In this document: one piece after another, positions 50,679 to 59,933 of the stretch
Layout: every line of letters starts with the position of its first letter
Position numbering within the stretch: position 1 is the stretch's first letter
DNA from: CAZDGV01 sp964505195
GTDB lineage: Bacteria; Bacteroidota; Bacteroidia; Chitinophagales; Chitinophagaceae
Assembly (NCBI GenBank): GCA_964505195.1
Contig: CAZDGV010000001.1
Span: 62,001-126,000 of the forward strand
DNA length: 64,000 nucleotides
Reading direction: 5' to 3'
Translations under genes and position numbers: made by a program
Notes under the pieces: model-generated
The model's input: the letters and a program-made list of their open reading frames with translations, nothing else
Database searches by the model: none
What the model was told of the DNA's origin: nothing

Positions 50679-51176
50679 TCAGACTGTTTGCAGTAAGGAC
50701 TTTTCTTTTTGTTGAATAGGATATGAAACTATTGAATCCAAATTCAGTTCTAGCGTTTCTATTAGCTGGTCTTCCAGCATCTGCGCATAGGTTTCAAAAT
50801 ATACAATCACATCTTCCCGAACATTTCTTTGCAACCAGCGAAATCCTCCGGGCAATTGTGCAAGCACTTTTTTATCTTCCAAATATTCCAGATTATGAAT
50901 GTCGGAAGGTGTAAGACCGATTTGCTGCAGCTTGCTGATGAGTAAGCTCCAGGGGGCGTCGGTAACCGGACAAAAATCTTCTGCAAGCTCTGTCCATTCT
51001 CCGATGCCCGTATGCGCAAATTGTAAAATTTCTTCCTTGCTCATGTTACCCACTACTTGCATGAGGTTACCGCAATTACATGCGCCGTGATTACCCCAGG
51101 CATAAGGTGCACCATTCTTTAAGCGGGTTGCCGTTTCACGCAGTGCGCTAATTAATTCTACATTGGGATGTGCCAT
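50679..51176 (-). CDS. Conserved uncharacterised cytoplasmic protein
   Basis: 165 residues, no signal peptide or membrane segment. Visible features: AWGNHGACNCGNLMQ with a CxC pair, a further Cys in EDFCPVTDAPW, and a mostly helical C-terminus (YFETYAQMLEDQLIETLEL). The His/Cys cluster might bind a metal. I recall similar unannotated proteins in Bacteroidota but no function. It stands as a single gene with its own terminator. Confidence 0.65.
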   Translation of the reverse strand: MAHPNVELISALRETATRLKNGAPYAWGNHGACNCGNLMQVVGNMSKEEILQFAHTGIGEWTELAEDFCPVTDAPWSLLISKLQQIGLTPSDIHNLEYLEDKKVLAQLPGGFRWLQRNVREDVIVYFETYAQMLEDQLIETLELNLDSIVSYPIQQKEKSLLQTV

Positions 51177-51294
51177 AATGTGAAATTCTGCAGGTATGAT
51201 GAAACCCCGCAGTTTTGTTGAAGATTTTCAAGCAGAATAATACTTGTTCCTAAGACAATTAAGTAGATTAGCTGAGAAGTCAAACAAACATGAA

Positions 51295-51723
51295 CTATTG
51301 CGGCGTTACCTGATATTCTTTGAGTCGCTTAAAGACCATATTTCCGTTTACAATTTTCACTAACCGAAAAGCATGAAATTCATCTTCGGCATCCAGAAAT
51401 CCCACATCTACAGTCATAGGTGCATTGGCATTACGCAAAACCGGCTTGGGCATGATTTGAAAATTAGGATAGGTAAGCAGATACTCCCAGGTTTGTCCTC
51501 GGAAAGTTGATATCATACGATAGTCCAAAGCAACTTCTGTTTCGTATAGTTCTACTTTTAAAGTTCCCGAATCAGCACCAGTGCCCTTTTCTTCATAAAC
51601 CTGCACAGGTGTTGCTTTTACATTGCTTCGCTTCTCTGTATATGGCTGATTTCCGCTGCCATTCGATCCGCATGAAAAAAGGAACATGAGCATCAATACA
51701 GTAACTACATAGTGCCTGATCAT
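51295..51723 (-). CDS. Small lipoprotein of unknown function
   Basis: 142 residues. Lipoprotein signal with lipobox LFSC (Cys near 18), a Gly/Ser/Asn linker (GSNGSGNQ), then a compact beta-rich domain (LKVELYETEVALDYRM; YLLTYPNFQIMP; FRLVKIVNGNMVFKRL). It lies 43 bp after leuS on the same strand and could be read through from it. No family recognised. Confidence 0.65.
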   Translation of the reverse strand: MIRHYVVTVLMLMFLFSCGSNGSGNQPYTEKRSNVKATPVQVYEEKGTGADSGTLKVELYETEVALDYRMISTFRGQTWEYLLTYPNFQIMPKPVLRNANAPMTVDVGFLDAEDEFHAFRLVKIVNGNMVFKRLKEYQVTPQ

Positions 51724-51766
51724 AAAAAGTAGATTTAAACCAAATGAAAAAATGAAATACGACGCA

Positions 51767-54589
51767 TCAAACTACAATATTGATCATTTTGTTCTTCACA
51801 TAAATGACCTTCTTGGGCTCTTTTCCTTCCAGCCATTTTTGAATGACAGGTTCGGATTTTACCAACTGCTCCACCTGCTCCTGTGTAGCATCCAAGGAAA
51901 GCGTTAACTCCGTTCTTGTTTTTCCATTGATGGCAACCGGATAAAGCTTGCTCGTTTCCTGAACATATTTTTCTTCAAAGGCAGGAAAACTTGCGTCAAG
52001 CACTGAGCCGTGATTACCCAGAAGATGCCAAAGCTCTTCTGCCATATGAGGTGCATAGGGCGCAAGAAGTATGAGCAGGGGTTCCAATATTTCCCGCTTG
52101 TGACAATCGAGATCACTCAGCTCATTCACTGCAATCATGAATGCACTCACTGCAGTATTAAAAGCAAAACGCTCTGTATCGTCTTCAATTTTACGGATGG
52201 TTTTATGCAATACCTTCAGTTCTGCAGCGGTTGCTTTTTCCTCATTCCACAATTGCTTTGTCTGCGAGCCATCCTGCAGTTCAGAAAGATAAAATAGTCT
52301 CCAGCATTTGCGCAGAAAGCGATGTACACCTTCAATGCCTTTGGTATCCCAGGGTTTGCTCAGTTCAACAGGACCTAAAAACATTTCGTACATACGGAAT
52401 GTGTCGGCGCCATATTTTTCAACGATATCATCGGGGTTTACCGTATTGAACTTGCTTTTGCTCATCTTCTCTACTTCACTGCCGCAGAGATAAACCCCCT
52501 CACTGCCTTCTTCGGCGGAGGAAGACTTGGATCCATCTTCAAAAATAAAATCAGCTTGAGCATACTCACCGTTGCGCCATTTTTTGAATGCGCTGATATC
52601 GAGGGTATACCCATCCACAAAGTTTACATCCACATGCAGCTTATCGGTTTTCCTTCCATCAAAAGTTTCATCCGCACTCAAAAGGCCTTTTGAAACAAAA
52701 GTATGGGTACCATTGATGCGATATACAAAGCGCGATGAACCCTGAATCATTCCCTGGTTAAGCAATTTTTTGAATGGCTCATCAAAACCGATATGTCCAA
52801 GATCATACAATACTTTCGTCCACATGCGACTGTACAACAAGTGCCCCACTGCATGTTCCGTACCGCCAATATACAGGTCAACCTGCCCCCAATAATCGCT
52901 GGCAGTGCGACTGCAAAATTGCTGGTCGTTCTGTGGATCCATATAACGCAGAAAATACCAGCTGCTGCCTGCATAACCCGGCATGGTATTGGTTTCAAGT
53001 TCTTTTTCAACCCAAGAAGGAATATTGGCAAGCGGACCTTCACCTTCGGGTCCCGGTGCATAACTTTCTACTTCAGGCAAAAGTAACGGAAGCTCCTTTT
53101 CGCTCAGGGGCACAGCCACTCCTTGTTTCCACTGAACGGGAAAAGGTTCACCCCAGTAGCGCTGGCGACTAAAAGCAGCATCACGCAGCTTGTAATTTAC
53201 CTTACGATTGCCCCATCCTCTTTTTTCGATTTCCTGTATCACTTTTTCCAAAGCATCGCGCATGGACATGCCGTTGAGAAAATCGGAATTTTCTAGTATG
53301 GCATCTTTGGTTGGGTTGGCTTCCGAACCATCATACAAAGGACCAATGATATTGGTGATGGGTATCTGAAAGTAGTTTGCAAATTTGTGATCGCGCTCAT
53401 CACCGCAGGGAACGCCCATGATTGCACCTGTACCATACCCCGCCAGCACATATTCTGAAATCCAGATGGGTATTGCGCGGCCGCTGAAAGGATGCACTGC
53501 ATAAGCGCCTGTAAAAACACCGCTGATTTTCTTTTCAGCCATGCGTTCGCGTTCGCTTCTGCTCTTTACATAAGCAATGTATGCTTGTACTTCCTCCTTC
53601 CGGTCTTCTGTGGTAATTGCCTCTGCTAATGCATGCTCAGGGGCAATCACCATAAAATCAACGCCAAAAATGGTATCAGGACGCGTAGTATATACCGTTA
53701 AAAATGCTTCTTTGTTTTTTACTTTGAATTGAATTTCCGCACCGCTGCTTTTCCCAATCCAGTTGGTCTGCATCTCTTTCATCGCATCGCTGAAGTCAAC
53801 CTGTGTTAATCCTTCCAGCAAGCGATCTGCATATGCTGTAATGCGCAAATACCACTGACGGAGTTTTTTCTTCACCACGGGATGCCCGCCGCGCTCACTT
53901 ACCCCATTCACCACTTCATCATTGGCCAAAACCGTACCCAGCGCTTCACACCAGTTTACTTCGCCATAACTGCTGTAACAGAGGCGGTAATCCATGAGTA
54001 TTTGCTGACGTGTGGCTTCATCAAAATTTTTCCAGTCTTCAGCCGAAAATGATTGAGCAGGTTGCTTAATGCCGGGCGCTGCTGCGCCATGCTTTTCAAA
54101 CAATGCTATAAGGGCTGTAATATTTTCCGCCTTTTGCTTGTCGCGATTGTAGTAGCTGTTAAACAGCTGCAAAAAAATCCACTGCGTCCATTTATAATAA
54201 TTCGCATCACAGGTACGCAGCTCTCTACTCCAGTCGAAACAAAAACCAATATTATCAAGCTGCCTTCTAAAGTTATCTATGTTCTGCCTGGTACTAACCG
54301 CAGGATGCACGCCATGCTCGATTGCAAACTGCTCGGCCGGTAAGCCAAAAGCATCGTAGCCCATTGGATGAAGTACATTGAAACCTTTCAGGCGTTTGTA
54401 ACGACTGTACACATCGCTGGCGATGTACCCCAGAGGATGGCCCACATGCAAACCGGCACCACTGGGATAGGGAAACATATCCAACACATAGCATTTCGGC
54501 TTATCGGGCCGTATAGCAACCTGATAAGTCTGGTTTTCTTTCCAGTATGCCTGCCACTTTTTTTCAATTGCTCTGAACGAATATTCCAT
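51767..54589 (-). CDS. leuS: Leucyl-tRNA synthetase
   Basis: 940 residues, longer than E. coli LeuS (860) through insertions near the zinc and editing regions. Class I enzyme charging tRNA-Leu, such as the tRNA at 4.5 kb. The HIGH motif appears as HVGHPLGY, KMSKS as EKMSKSKFN; the editing domain has TTRPDTIFGVDFM and GTGAIMGVPCGDERDHKFA; PYPSGAGLHVGHP is at the start. The promoter appears to be a mirrored element shared with ftsX. Confidence 0.97.
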   Translation of the reverse strand: MEYSFRAIEKKWQAYWKENQTYQVAIRPDKPKCYVLDMFPYPSGAGLHVGHPLGYIASDVYSRYKRLKGFNVLHPMGYDAFGLPAEQFAIEHGVHPAVSTRQNIDNFRRQLDNIGFCFDWSRELRTCDANYYKWTQWIFLQLFNSYYNRDKQKAENITALIALFEKHGAAAPGIKQPAQSFSAEDWKNFDEATRQQILMDYRLCYSSYGEVNWCEALGTVLANDEVVNGVSERGGHPVVKKKLRQWYLRITAYADRLLEGLTQVDFSDAMKEMQTNWIGKSSGAEIQFKVKNKEAFLTVYTTRPDTIFGVDFMVIAPEHALAEAITTEDRKEEVQAYIAYVKSRSERERMAEKKISGVFTGAYAVHPFSGRAIPIWISEYVLAGYGTGAIMGVPCGDERDHKFANYFQIPITNIIGPLYDGSEANPTKDAILENSDFLNGMSMRDALEKVIQEIEKRGWGNRKVNYKLRDAAFSRQRYWGEPFPVQWKQGVAVPLSEKELPLLLPEVESYAPGPEGEGPLANIPSWVEKELETNTMPGYAGSSWYFLRYMDPQNDQQFCSRTASDYWGQVDLYIGGTEHAVGHLLYSRMWTKVLYDLGHIGFDEPFKKLLNQGMIQGSSRFVYRINGTHTFVSKGLLSADETFDGRKTDKLHVDVNFVDGYTLDISAFKKWRNGEYAQADFIFEDGSKSSSAEEGSEGVYLCGSEVEKMSKSKFNTVNPDDIVEKYGADTFRMYEMFLGPVELSKPWDTKGIEGVHRFLRKCWRLFYLSELQDGSQTKQLWNEEKATAAELKVLHKTIRKIEDDTERFAFNTAVSAFMIAVNELSDLDCHKREILEPLLILLAPYAPHMAEELWHLLGNHGSVLDASFPAFEEKYVQETSKLYPVAINGKTRTELTLSLDATQEQVEQLVKSEPVIQKWLEGKEPKKVIYVKNKMINIVV

Positions 54590-54721
54590 AAAGCTGTTTG
54601 CCGGGCTACAAATTTTAAAATTTTAGATCCATGTGTTCTTTTCAGCATTGCAAGGCAAGTCTGGAAAAAACCAACAAAATACCTTAAACATATGGCGTAT
54701 TTGCAAACGCCGGGTGGGCGA

Positions 54722-54759
54722 CAAAAATAGCAAATACAGCCTTAAATCTGCTATTTTTG
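54722..54759. promoter_or_regulatory. Mirrored divergent promoter of leuS and ftsX
   Basis: CAAAAATAGCA (54722-54732) and TGCTATTTTTG (54749-54759) are perfect 11-bp inverted copies 16 bp apart. Each arm contains TATTTTTG, a TAnnTTTG element: the left one reads toward leuS, the right one toward ftsX. Confidence 0.55.
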
Positions 54760-54814
54760 CCCGTACCGGGCCATCGGCAGGTACGCAATAGATATCAAAC
54801 CTAAATAAACAGAC

Positions 54815-55690
54815 ATGGCACAAGTTGGCAAAGGCTCTGCACGACGTTCCAAACCATCCTATATCTACTCCATTACCGGCGTTGCTCTGGTGCTTTTCAT
54901 ATTAGGCATCCTGGGCTGGATTTTTCTCAACTTTCAGAAAGTAAATACAACGCTGCGCGAAAACATTCAGATACATGCCTGGCTTTCTACCGGCAATAAA
55001 AAGGCAGTTGATAGCCTGAAATCTTATATCAGCAAACAAGCGTATGTAAAAAACTGGGAATATGTTGACAAGGAAAAAGCACGACAGATCTATAATAAAG
55101 ATGGCAATGAAAGCTGGGATATGATTCTGAAAGAAAATCCGCTGCCGGAAAGCATCGATTTCTTCGCCAAATCGGAATATGTTACACAGGATAGTCTGGC
55201 AAAAATTGCCGGCGACCTGAGAGCGAAGTTTCCCGGTGTGATCAGCGAAGTACAATACCCACGCGAGCTGGTAACCACCATTAATAAAAGAGCAAAAAAT
55301 ATTGGACTTGTGCTAGTAATTGTAGCGGTGATTCTGAGTTCAATCGTAATTATCTCCATCGACAATACCATTCGCCTGGCGATGTTCAGCAACCGCTTCA
55401 TCATAAAAACCATGCAAATGGTGGGTGCTACACGCGGCTTTATTGCCAAGCCGATGAATGTGCGTGCGGTGATCAACGGACTCATCAGTGCAGGCATTGC
55501 CATTGTAGCCATGTGGGCGGTGATATTATGGGCTGAAAGCTACATACCCGATATGAAAGCACTGAGGGATCCGCAGAATTATTTAATCCTTTTTGGCTCC
55601 ATCATTATTATTGGTGTGGGTATTTCGGTGTACAGCACACATCGCAGTGTAATGAAATACCTGAAAATGAAGCTAGACGATCTTTACTAA
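54815..55690 (+). CDS. ftsX: Cell division protein FtsX
   Basis: 291 residues. N-terminal cytoplasmic basic segment, TM1 (VALVLFILGILGWIFLNF), a periplasmic domain, and three further TM helices (LVLVIVAVILSSIVIISI; LISAGIAIVAMWAVILWA; LILFGSIIIIGVGISVY). The FtsX permease-like protein works with FtsE to activate wall hydrolases during division. ftsE is not adjacent, as often seen in Bacteroidota. Start of a plus-strand run with DUF3098 and uppP. Confidence 0.92.
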   Translation: MAQVGKGSARRSKPSYIYSITGVALVLFILGILGWIFLNFQKVNTTLRENIQIHAWLSTGNKKAVDSLKSYISKQAYVKNWEYVDKEKARQIYNKDGNESWDMILKENPLPESIDFFAKSEYVTQDSLAKIAGDLRAKFPGVISEVQYPRELVTTINKRAKNIGLVLVIVAVILSSIVIISIDNTIRLAMFSNRFIIKTMQMVGATRGFIAKPMNVRAVINGLISAGIAIVAMWAVILWAESYIPDMKALRDPQNYLILFGSIIIIGVGISVYSTHRSVMKYLKMKLDDLY

Positions 55691-55731
55691 GTGCTGCTTT
55701 TCATTATCTTGCATTTACCAATTCAAAGTAT

Positions 55732-55971
55732 ATGAACGAAAAAAAATCCGTTACGTTTTTCCATCGTGAAAACAAGATGTGGATGCTGATTGGAGCTGGC
55801 CTGATGATCCTGGGCTTTTTGCTCATGATCGGAGGAAAAAGCAACGATCCCAATGTGTTCAATAAAGAGGAAGTGTACAGCTTTCAGCGCATCACCCTTG
55901 CCCCAATGCTCATCATTATCGGCCTCGTAGTGGAAATTTATGCCATTATGAAAAGACCCAAAAGTGAATAA
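55732..55971 (+). CDS. DUF3098 family small membrane protein
   Basis: 79 residues with two transmembrane helices (MWMLIGAGLMILGFLLMIGG; LAPMLIIIGLVVEIYAIM) joined by a short loop with NDPNVFNKEEVYSFQRIT. This matches DUF3098, found between ftsX and uppP in many Bacteroidota; a role in envelope or division is inferred from that position only. Confidence 0.85.
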   Translation: MNEKKSVTFFHRENKMWMLIGAGLMILGFLLMIGGKSNDPNVFNKEEVYSFQRITLAPMLIIIGLVVEIYAIMKRPKSE

Positions 55972-56059
55972 CCCTTCCAACTGAAAGGCATTCATCCATG
56001 CGTATGCGCTTAGCATTGATAACCTATTTTGATTATTGCACTTTAACCCTTCGTCTCCT

Positions 56060-56893
56060 TTGACAACCTTCGAAGCATTTGTGATTGCAGTAGTGGAAGG
56101 CATTACGGAATACCTTCCGATCTCTTCAACGGGACATATGATTCTTGCACAACATCTGCTGCATGTGCCGCATTCAAATTTTACCAAAGTATTTACCGTT
56201 GCCATTCAGCTGGGTGCTATATTAAGTGTTGTAGTATTGTATTGGCGCAAATTCATCACACCCCTTACAGAAGGAAAAAACGGATGGCTGTTTTATGCAA
56301 AGCTGCTGGTGGGTGTATTGCCAGCACTTATACTAGGCAAGCTGTTTGATGAAAAAATTGAATCCCTGCTTGAAAGTCCGCTAACCGTTAGCATCACTCT
56401 TTTTGCAGGTGGCTTTATCTTGCTTTTTATCGATCGCATCTTCAATCGTCATACCACAACCGATACTGAATCACTCAGCTTTTCAAAAGCATTTATCATC
56501 GGCATCTGGCAATGTATTTCCATGATTCCCGGTGTTAGTCGCAGTGCAGCTTCCATTATTGGAGGCATGCAGCAAAAACTTTCACGCTCCTTTGCTGCAG
56601 AATTTTCTTTTTTTCTGGCTGTACCTACCATGGCTGCAGCTACGGGATATTCCCTTTTTTTGAAAGACTGGAAAGAAAATGATCTCACGCAAAAGGGTTA
56701 CGAAATCATTTTAGGAAATCAAGCACACTTACAGGCTTTCATTGTGGGCAATATCGTTGCATTTATTGTAGCGATGCTTGCCATTAAATTCTTTATCGGC
56801 TTTCTACAAAAACACGGATTTCGCTTTTTTGGCTGGTACCGCATCATCGTAGGCGGAATTTTGCTCGCCTTCATCCTTACAGGGGCGCTTTAA
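56060..56893 (+). CDS. uppP: Undecaprenyl-diphosphatase UppP/BacA
   Basis: 277 residues from TTG at 56060 (TTFEAFVIAVVEG matches the family start); TTG at 56036 is an alternative. It recycles undecaprenyl diphosphate for wall and O-antigen synthesis. The motifs EGITEYLPISSTGHMIL and PGVSRSAASI carry the catalytic Glu, Ser and Arg residues. Multi-pass inner-membrane protein with eight predicted helices. Third gene of the ftsX run, followed by a terminator-like hairpin. Confidence 0.94.
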   Translation: MTTFEAFVIAVVEGITEYLPISSTGHMILAQHLLHVPHSNFTKVFTVAIQLGAILSVVVLYWRKFITPLTEGKNGWLFYAKLLVGVLPALILGKLFDEKIESLLESPLTVSITLFAGGFILLFIDRIFNRHTTTDTESLSFSKAFIIGIWQCISMIPGVSRSAASIIGGMQQKLSRSFAAEFSFFLAVPTMAAATGYSLFLKDWKENDLTQKGYEIILGNQAHLQAFIVGNIVAFIVAMLAIKFFIGFLQKHGFRFFGWYRIIVGGILLAFILTGAL

Positions 56894-56919
56894 GCAAAAC
56901 GCATTGTTTTGCTGATTTC
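56893..56919 (+). terminator. Hairpin after uppP
   Basis: AGCAAAAC and GTTTTGCT form an 8-bp stem with loop GCATT just past the stop codon, followed by a weak T-rich tract (GATTTCTT). Confidence 0.6.
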
Positions 56920-56949
56920 TTCCTAATTTTTGCCCACAAAACCAACTGC

Positions 56950-58251
56950 ATGCAACAAACTGCCCCTAAGAAAATTGTAAACGCATGGGCTATGTACGAC
57001 TGGGCCAACAGTGTTTACAACCTGGTGATCACATCCACCATGTTCCCCGCATATTATGAAGAAGTAACCAAAGGGAATGGAGGCCTAGTGCGTTTTCTAG
57101 GCAGAGAATACGTAAATACAGCGCTGTATGAGTATACATTGGGATTTGCATTTATGATTGTAGCGCTAATGTCGCCGATTCTCTCCTCCATTGCCGATTA
57201 CAAAGGCAACAAAAGGATATTCATGCGCTTTTTTGCAACGCTCGGAAGCATCTCCTGCTCCATGCTTTTCTTCTTCGATGGCAAGAATTTATTTCTGGGA
57301 ATTGGTTGCCTTGTTTTTGCATGCATCGGCTTTTGGTCGAGCCTGGTTTTTTACAACGCCTACCTTCCTGAAATTGCAGCCGACGAAGACAGAGACCGTA
57401 TCAGTGCTAAAGGATTTACAATGGGATATCTGGGGAGCGTACTCTTGCAGCTGATATGCTTTGCACTGTTTTTCTTTCCAGAAAAGTTCGGTCTGCCGAA
57501 TGGCACAAGCGCCTTGCAAGTGTCTTTTTTATTGGTGGGTGTTTGGTGGCTCGGCTTTGCGCAAATACCCTTGCGCATTTTGCCTATTGCATCCAGAACG
57601 GAGCGAAAAAGTAAACATCATGTGCTGGCAAACGGTTTCATCGAACTGAAAAAAGTATCGCAGCAGCTGATACACATGCCCGTACTGAAACGCTTTCTGT
57701 TTGCTTTCTTTTTTTATAATATGGGCGTACAAACCGTAATGCTGGCAGCAACTTTGTATGGCAAAAGCGAATTGGCCATTCCTACTACCAATCTCATCAT
57801 CGCTATTCTGCTGATTCAGCTGGTTGCGATTCCCGGTGCGTTGCTGATTTCAAAACTGAGCAGTATTATCGGAAATATTCGCGCATTAATGCTATGCGTT
57901 GGCATTTGGATTTTCTTGTGTTATGCAGGTTACCTGATACCAACGGGCGGAATCAATGAATTTTATTTACTGGCAACGATGGTGGGATTTGTGATGGGCG
58001 GCATCCAGTCCTTAAGCCGCTCTACCTATGCCCGACTGATGCCGGAAACGAAAGACACTACCTCCTTCTTTAGCTTTTACGACGTAACGGAAAAAATTGC
58101 CATCGTTATCGGAATGTTTAGCTTTGGATACATCACAGAACTCTTCAATGGCTCGCAAAGAAATTCAGTACTTGCATTAATGAGCTTTTTTGCCATCGGC
58201 CTCATTTTGTTATTTTTTACCTTACAGGCTCAAAAGAAGGCAAGCACATGA
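56950..58251 (+). CDS. MFS transporter, UMF1/Atg22-like family
   Basis: 433 residues with about twelve hydrophobic helices. The N-terminal AWAMYDWANSVYNLVITS and the later GGIQSLSRSTYARLMPE and FSFYDVTEKIAIVIG are hallmarks of the UMF1 branch (Atg22-related). The yeast relative exports amino acids from the vacuole; bacterial substrates are unknown. Its last four bases overlap the ATG of the next gene (ATGA), so the two are probably translated together. Confidence 0.88.
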   Translation: MQQTAPKKIVNAWAMYDWANSVYNLVITSTMFPAYYEEVTKGNGGLVRFLGREYVNTALYEYTLGFAFMIVALMSPILSSIADYKGNKRIFMRFFATLGSISCSMLFFFDGKNLFLGIGCLVFACIGFWSSLVFYNAYLPEIAADEDRDRISAKGFTMGYLGSVLLQLICFALFFFPEKFGLPNGTSALQVSFLLVGVWWLGFAQIPLRILPIASRTERKSKHHVLANGFIELKKVSQQLIHMPVLKRFLFAFFFYNMGVQTVMLAATLYGKSELAIPTTNLIIAILLIQLVAIPGALLISKLSSIIGNIRALMLCVGIWIFLCYAGYLIPTGGINEFYLLATMVGFVMGGIQSLSRSTYARLMPETKDTTSFFSFYDVTEKIAIVIGMFSFGYITELFNGSQRNSVLALMSFFAIGLILLFFTLQAQKKAST

Positions 58252-59123
58252 AACTCTATTCCATCAATACCGGATATTTTAAACTAGATGGCGGGGCCAT
58301 GTTTGGTGTGGTTCCAAAGCAAATATGGAACAAACTCAATCCTGCGGACGAAAACAATCTCTGCAACTGGGCCATGCGCTGTTTGCTGATTGAAGATGGC
58401 GATCGACTGATGCTAATAGATAATGGCATTGGCGATAAACAAGATGCAAAATTCATGGGACATTACCATTTGCATGGCGATGAAACCCTGACATCTTCGC
58501 TGGCTAAGCACGGTTTTAGCAAAGACGATATCACCGATGTTATACTTACACATTTGCATTTTGATCATTGCGGCGGCAGCATTGTTCGAGAAAAGGACCG
58601 ACTGGTGCCTGCTTTTAAAAACGCTACATTCTGGAGCAATGAACGACACTGGCATTGGGCTACTGAACCCAATATGCGGGAGAAAGCTTCCTTCCTTAAG
58701 GAAAACATCTTGCCCATCCAGGAAAGCGGTCAGCTGCGCTTTGTGCATAGTCATGTAGATCAGTTTGATACCGCAGGAAAACTGTTGAGCACGCCCTTTA
58801 ATGAGAATATGCAGCTGCGCTTTGTAAACGGACATACCGACGCCATGATGCTGCCTCAAATTCAATACAAAGGGAAAACCATTTTGTACATGGCCGATTT
58901 ACTTCCCGCCGCTGCACATTTGCCGATACCCTATGTGATGGCTTATGATATGCAGCCGCTCATTACACTTAAGGAAAAGATATCGGTGCTCGATGAGGCT
59001 TTGCAAAATGATTATATCCTGTTTTTTGAACATGATCCGCAGATAGAATGCTGTACGCTTCAAAACACAGAAAAAGGAATTCGCATGAAAGATGCCTTTA
59101 AGCTCAGCGACCTAACCGACTAA
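58248..59123 (+). CDS. Metallo-beta-lactamase-fold hydrolase
   Basis: 291 residues. The metal motif LTHLHFDHCGG (HxHxDH) is followed by a His in FVNGHTDAMM and Asp in LYMADLLP, the di-metal set of this fold. GGAMFGVVPKQIWNK near the start and CNWAMRCLLIEDGD recall the lactonase-like (AHL lactonase/AttM-type) branch. Substrate unknown. Coupled to the UMF1-type transporter by a 4-bp overlap. Confidence 0.85.
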   Translation: MKLYSINTGYFKLDGGAMFGVVPKQIWNKLNPADENNLCNWAMRCLLIEDGDRLMLIDNGIGDKQDAKFMGHYHLHGDETLTSSLAKHGFSKDDITDVILTHLHFDHCGGSIVREKDRLVPAFKNATFWSNERHWHWATEPNMREKASFLKENILPIQESGQLRFVHSHVDQFDTAGKLLSTPFNENMQLRFVNGHTDAMMLPQIQYKGKTILYMADLLPAAAHLPIPYVMAYDMQPLITLKEKISVLDEALQNDYILFFEHDPQIECCTLQNTEKGIRMKDAFKLSDLTD

Positions 59124-59129
59124 TCTTAT

Positions 59130-59933
59130 TTAGCCTCTGGTTTTGATGAGTCCGCTTAAAGGATACCGCAGGTTTTTATAGCCCATCATATCCACTTTTA
59201 CACTGCCGACAGAAATCGGACTTTCAATGCGAACGGGCACGCGGTTGGCATCGTTGCTTACCCAAACCGTCATTTTTTCACCTCCCGCGAAAATGGTACC
59301 CTCAATCAGCAGCGGTTTGAACTTGATTGCCTGAAAGCGACCGTAGCGGGTTTTGATCTCTTCCTTACCGAGATAGCGTACATACAGCGCATGCACCTGA
59401 TTATCGATGTACATATTAAAGGGAACCTTATCGCCGGGTTTATAACGATTAAAATCAATATTACGTGCATAGTAAATGGCACTTAACACATCCTGAATAC
59501 ATTCAGGCACTTTGGTGGTGCCGTTGTTGGATACGGCAGTGCGTGTGGCAGCATTAAAATTAACCGACTCATAAAATTTATACCCTCCCTCCTGCACACT
59601 GCGTAAAAAGCGAACGGGTTGCAAGCTTGCCGTATCGATAAATGATTCATAGCGATCGCGCACTTTAAAGATGCCGTCGAAAAAGGAATTGGTTTTGCCT
59701 GTTCCTAGCAAATGATACACCGGTTTGTTATTGAGGCGCTCGAGCTTTACAGAAAATGATGCATCGCCTCCGTACACATATATGCCTGCAAAGGTGTAAT
59801 AAACATGATAATCAATCAGCTCTCCGGGCTGCCATGCACTATTACGCATACCACAAAAACGCTCATCATTGTTTAGTTGAAATGAAGTAGCAAGCATGAA
59901 AGTGAGCAATAGAATGGTCGAAATTCTGATCAC
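59130..59933 (-). CDS. DUF3108 domain exported protein
   Basis: 267 residues from GTG at 59933. Signal peptide (ILLLTFMLATSFQ), then a beta-rich DUF3108 pattern: WQPGELIDYHVYYTFAGIYV, VYHLLGTGKTNSFFDGIFKVRD, TVWVSNDANRVPVRIES. Likely periplasmic; function unknown. The GTG overlaps the stop of the flippase-like gene upstream (GTGA), so the pair is coupled. Confidence 0.85.
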   Translation of the reverse strand: MIRISTILLLTFMLATSFQLNNDERFCGMRNSAWQPGELIDYHVYYTFAGIYVYGGDASFSVKLERLNNKPVYHLLGTGKTNSFFDGIFKVRDRYESFIDTASLQPVRFLRSVQEGGYKFYESVNFNAATRTAVSNNGTTKVPECIQDVLSAIYYARNIDFNRYKPGDKVPFNMYIDNQVHALYVRYLGKEEIKTRYGRFQAIKFKPLLIEGTIFAGGEKMTVWVSNDANRVPVRIESPISVGSVKVDMMGYKNLRYPLSGLIKTRG

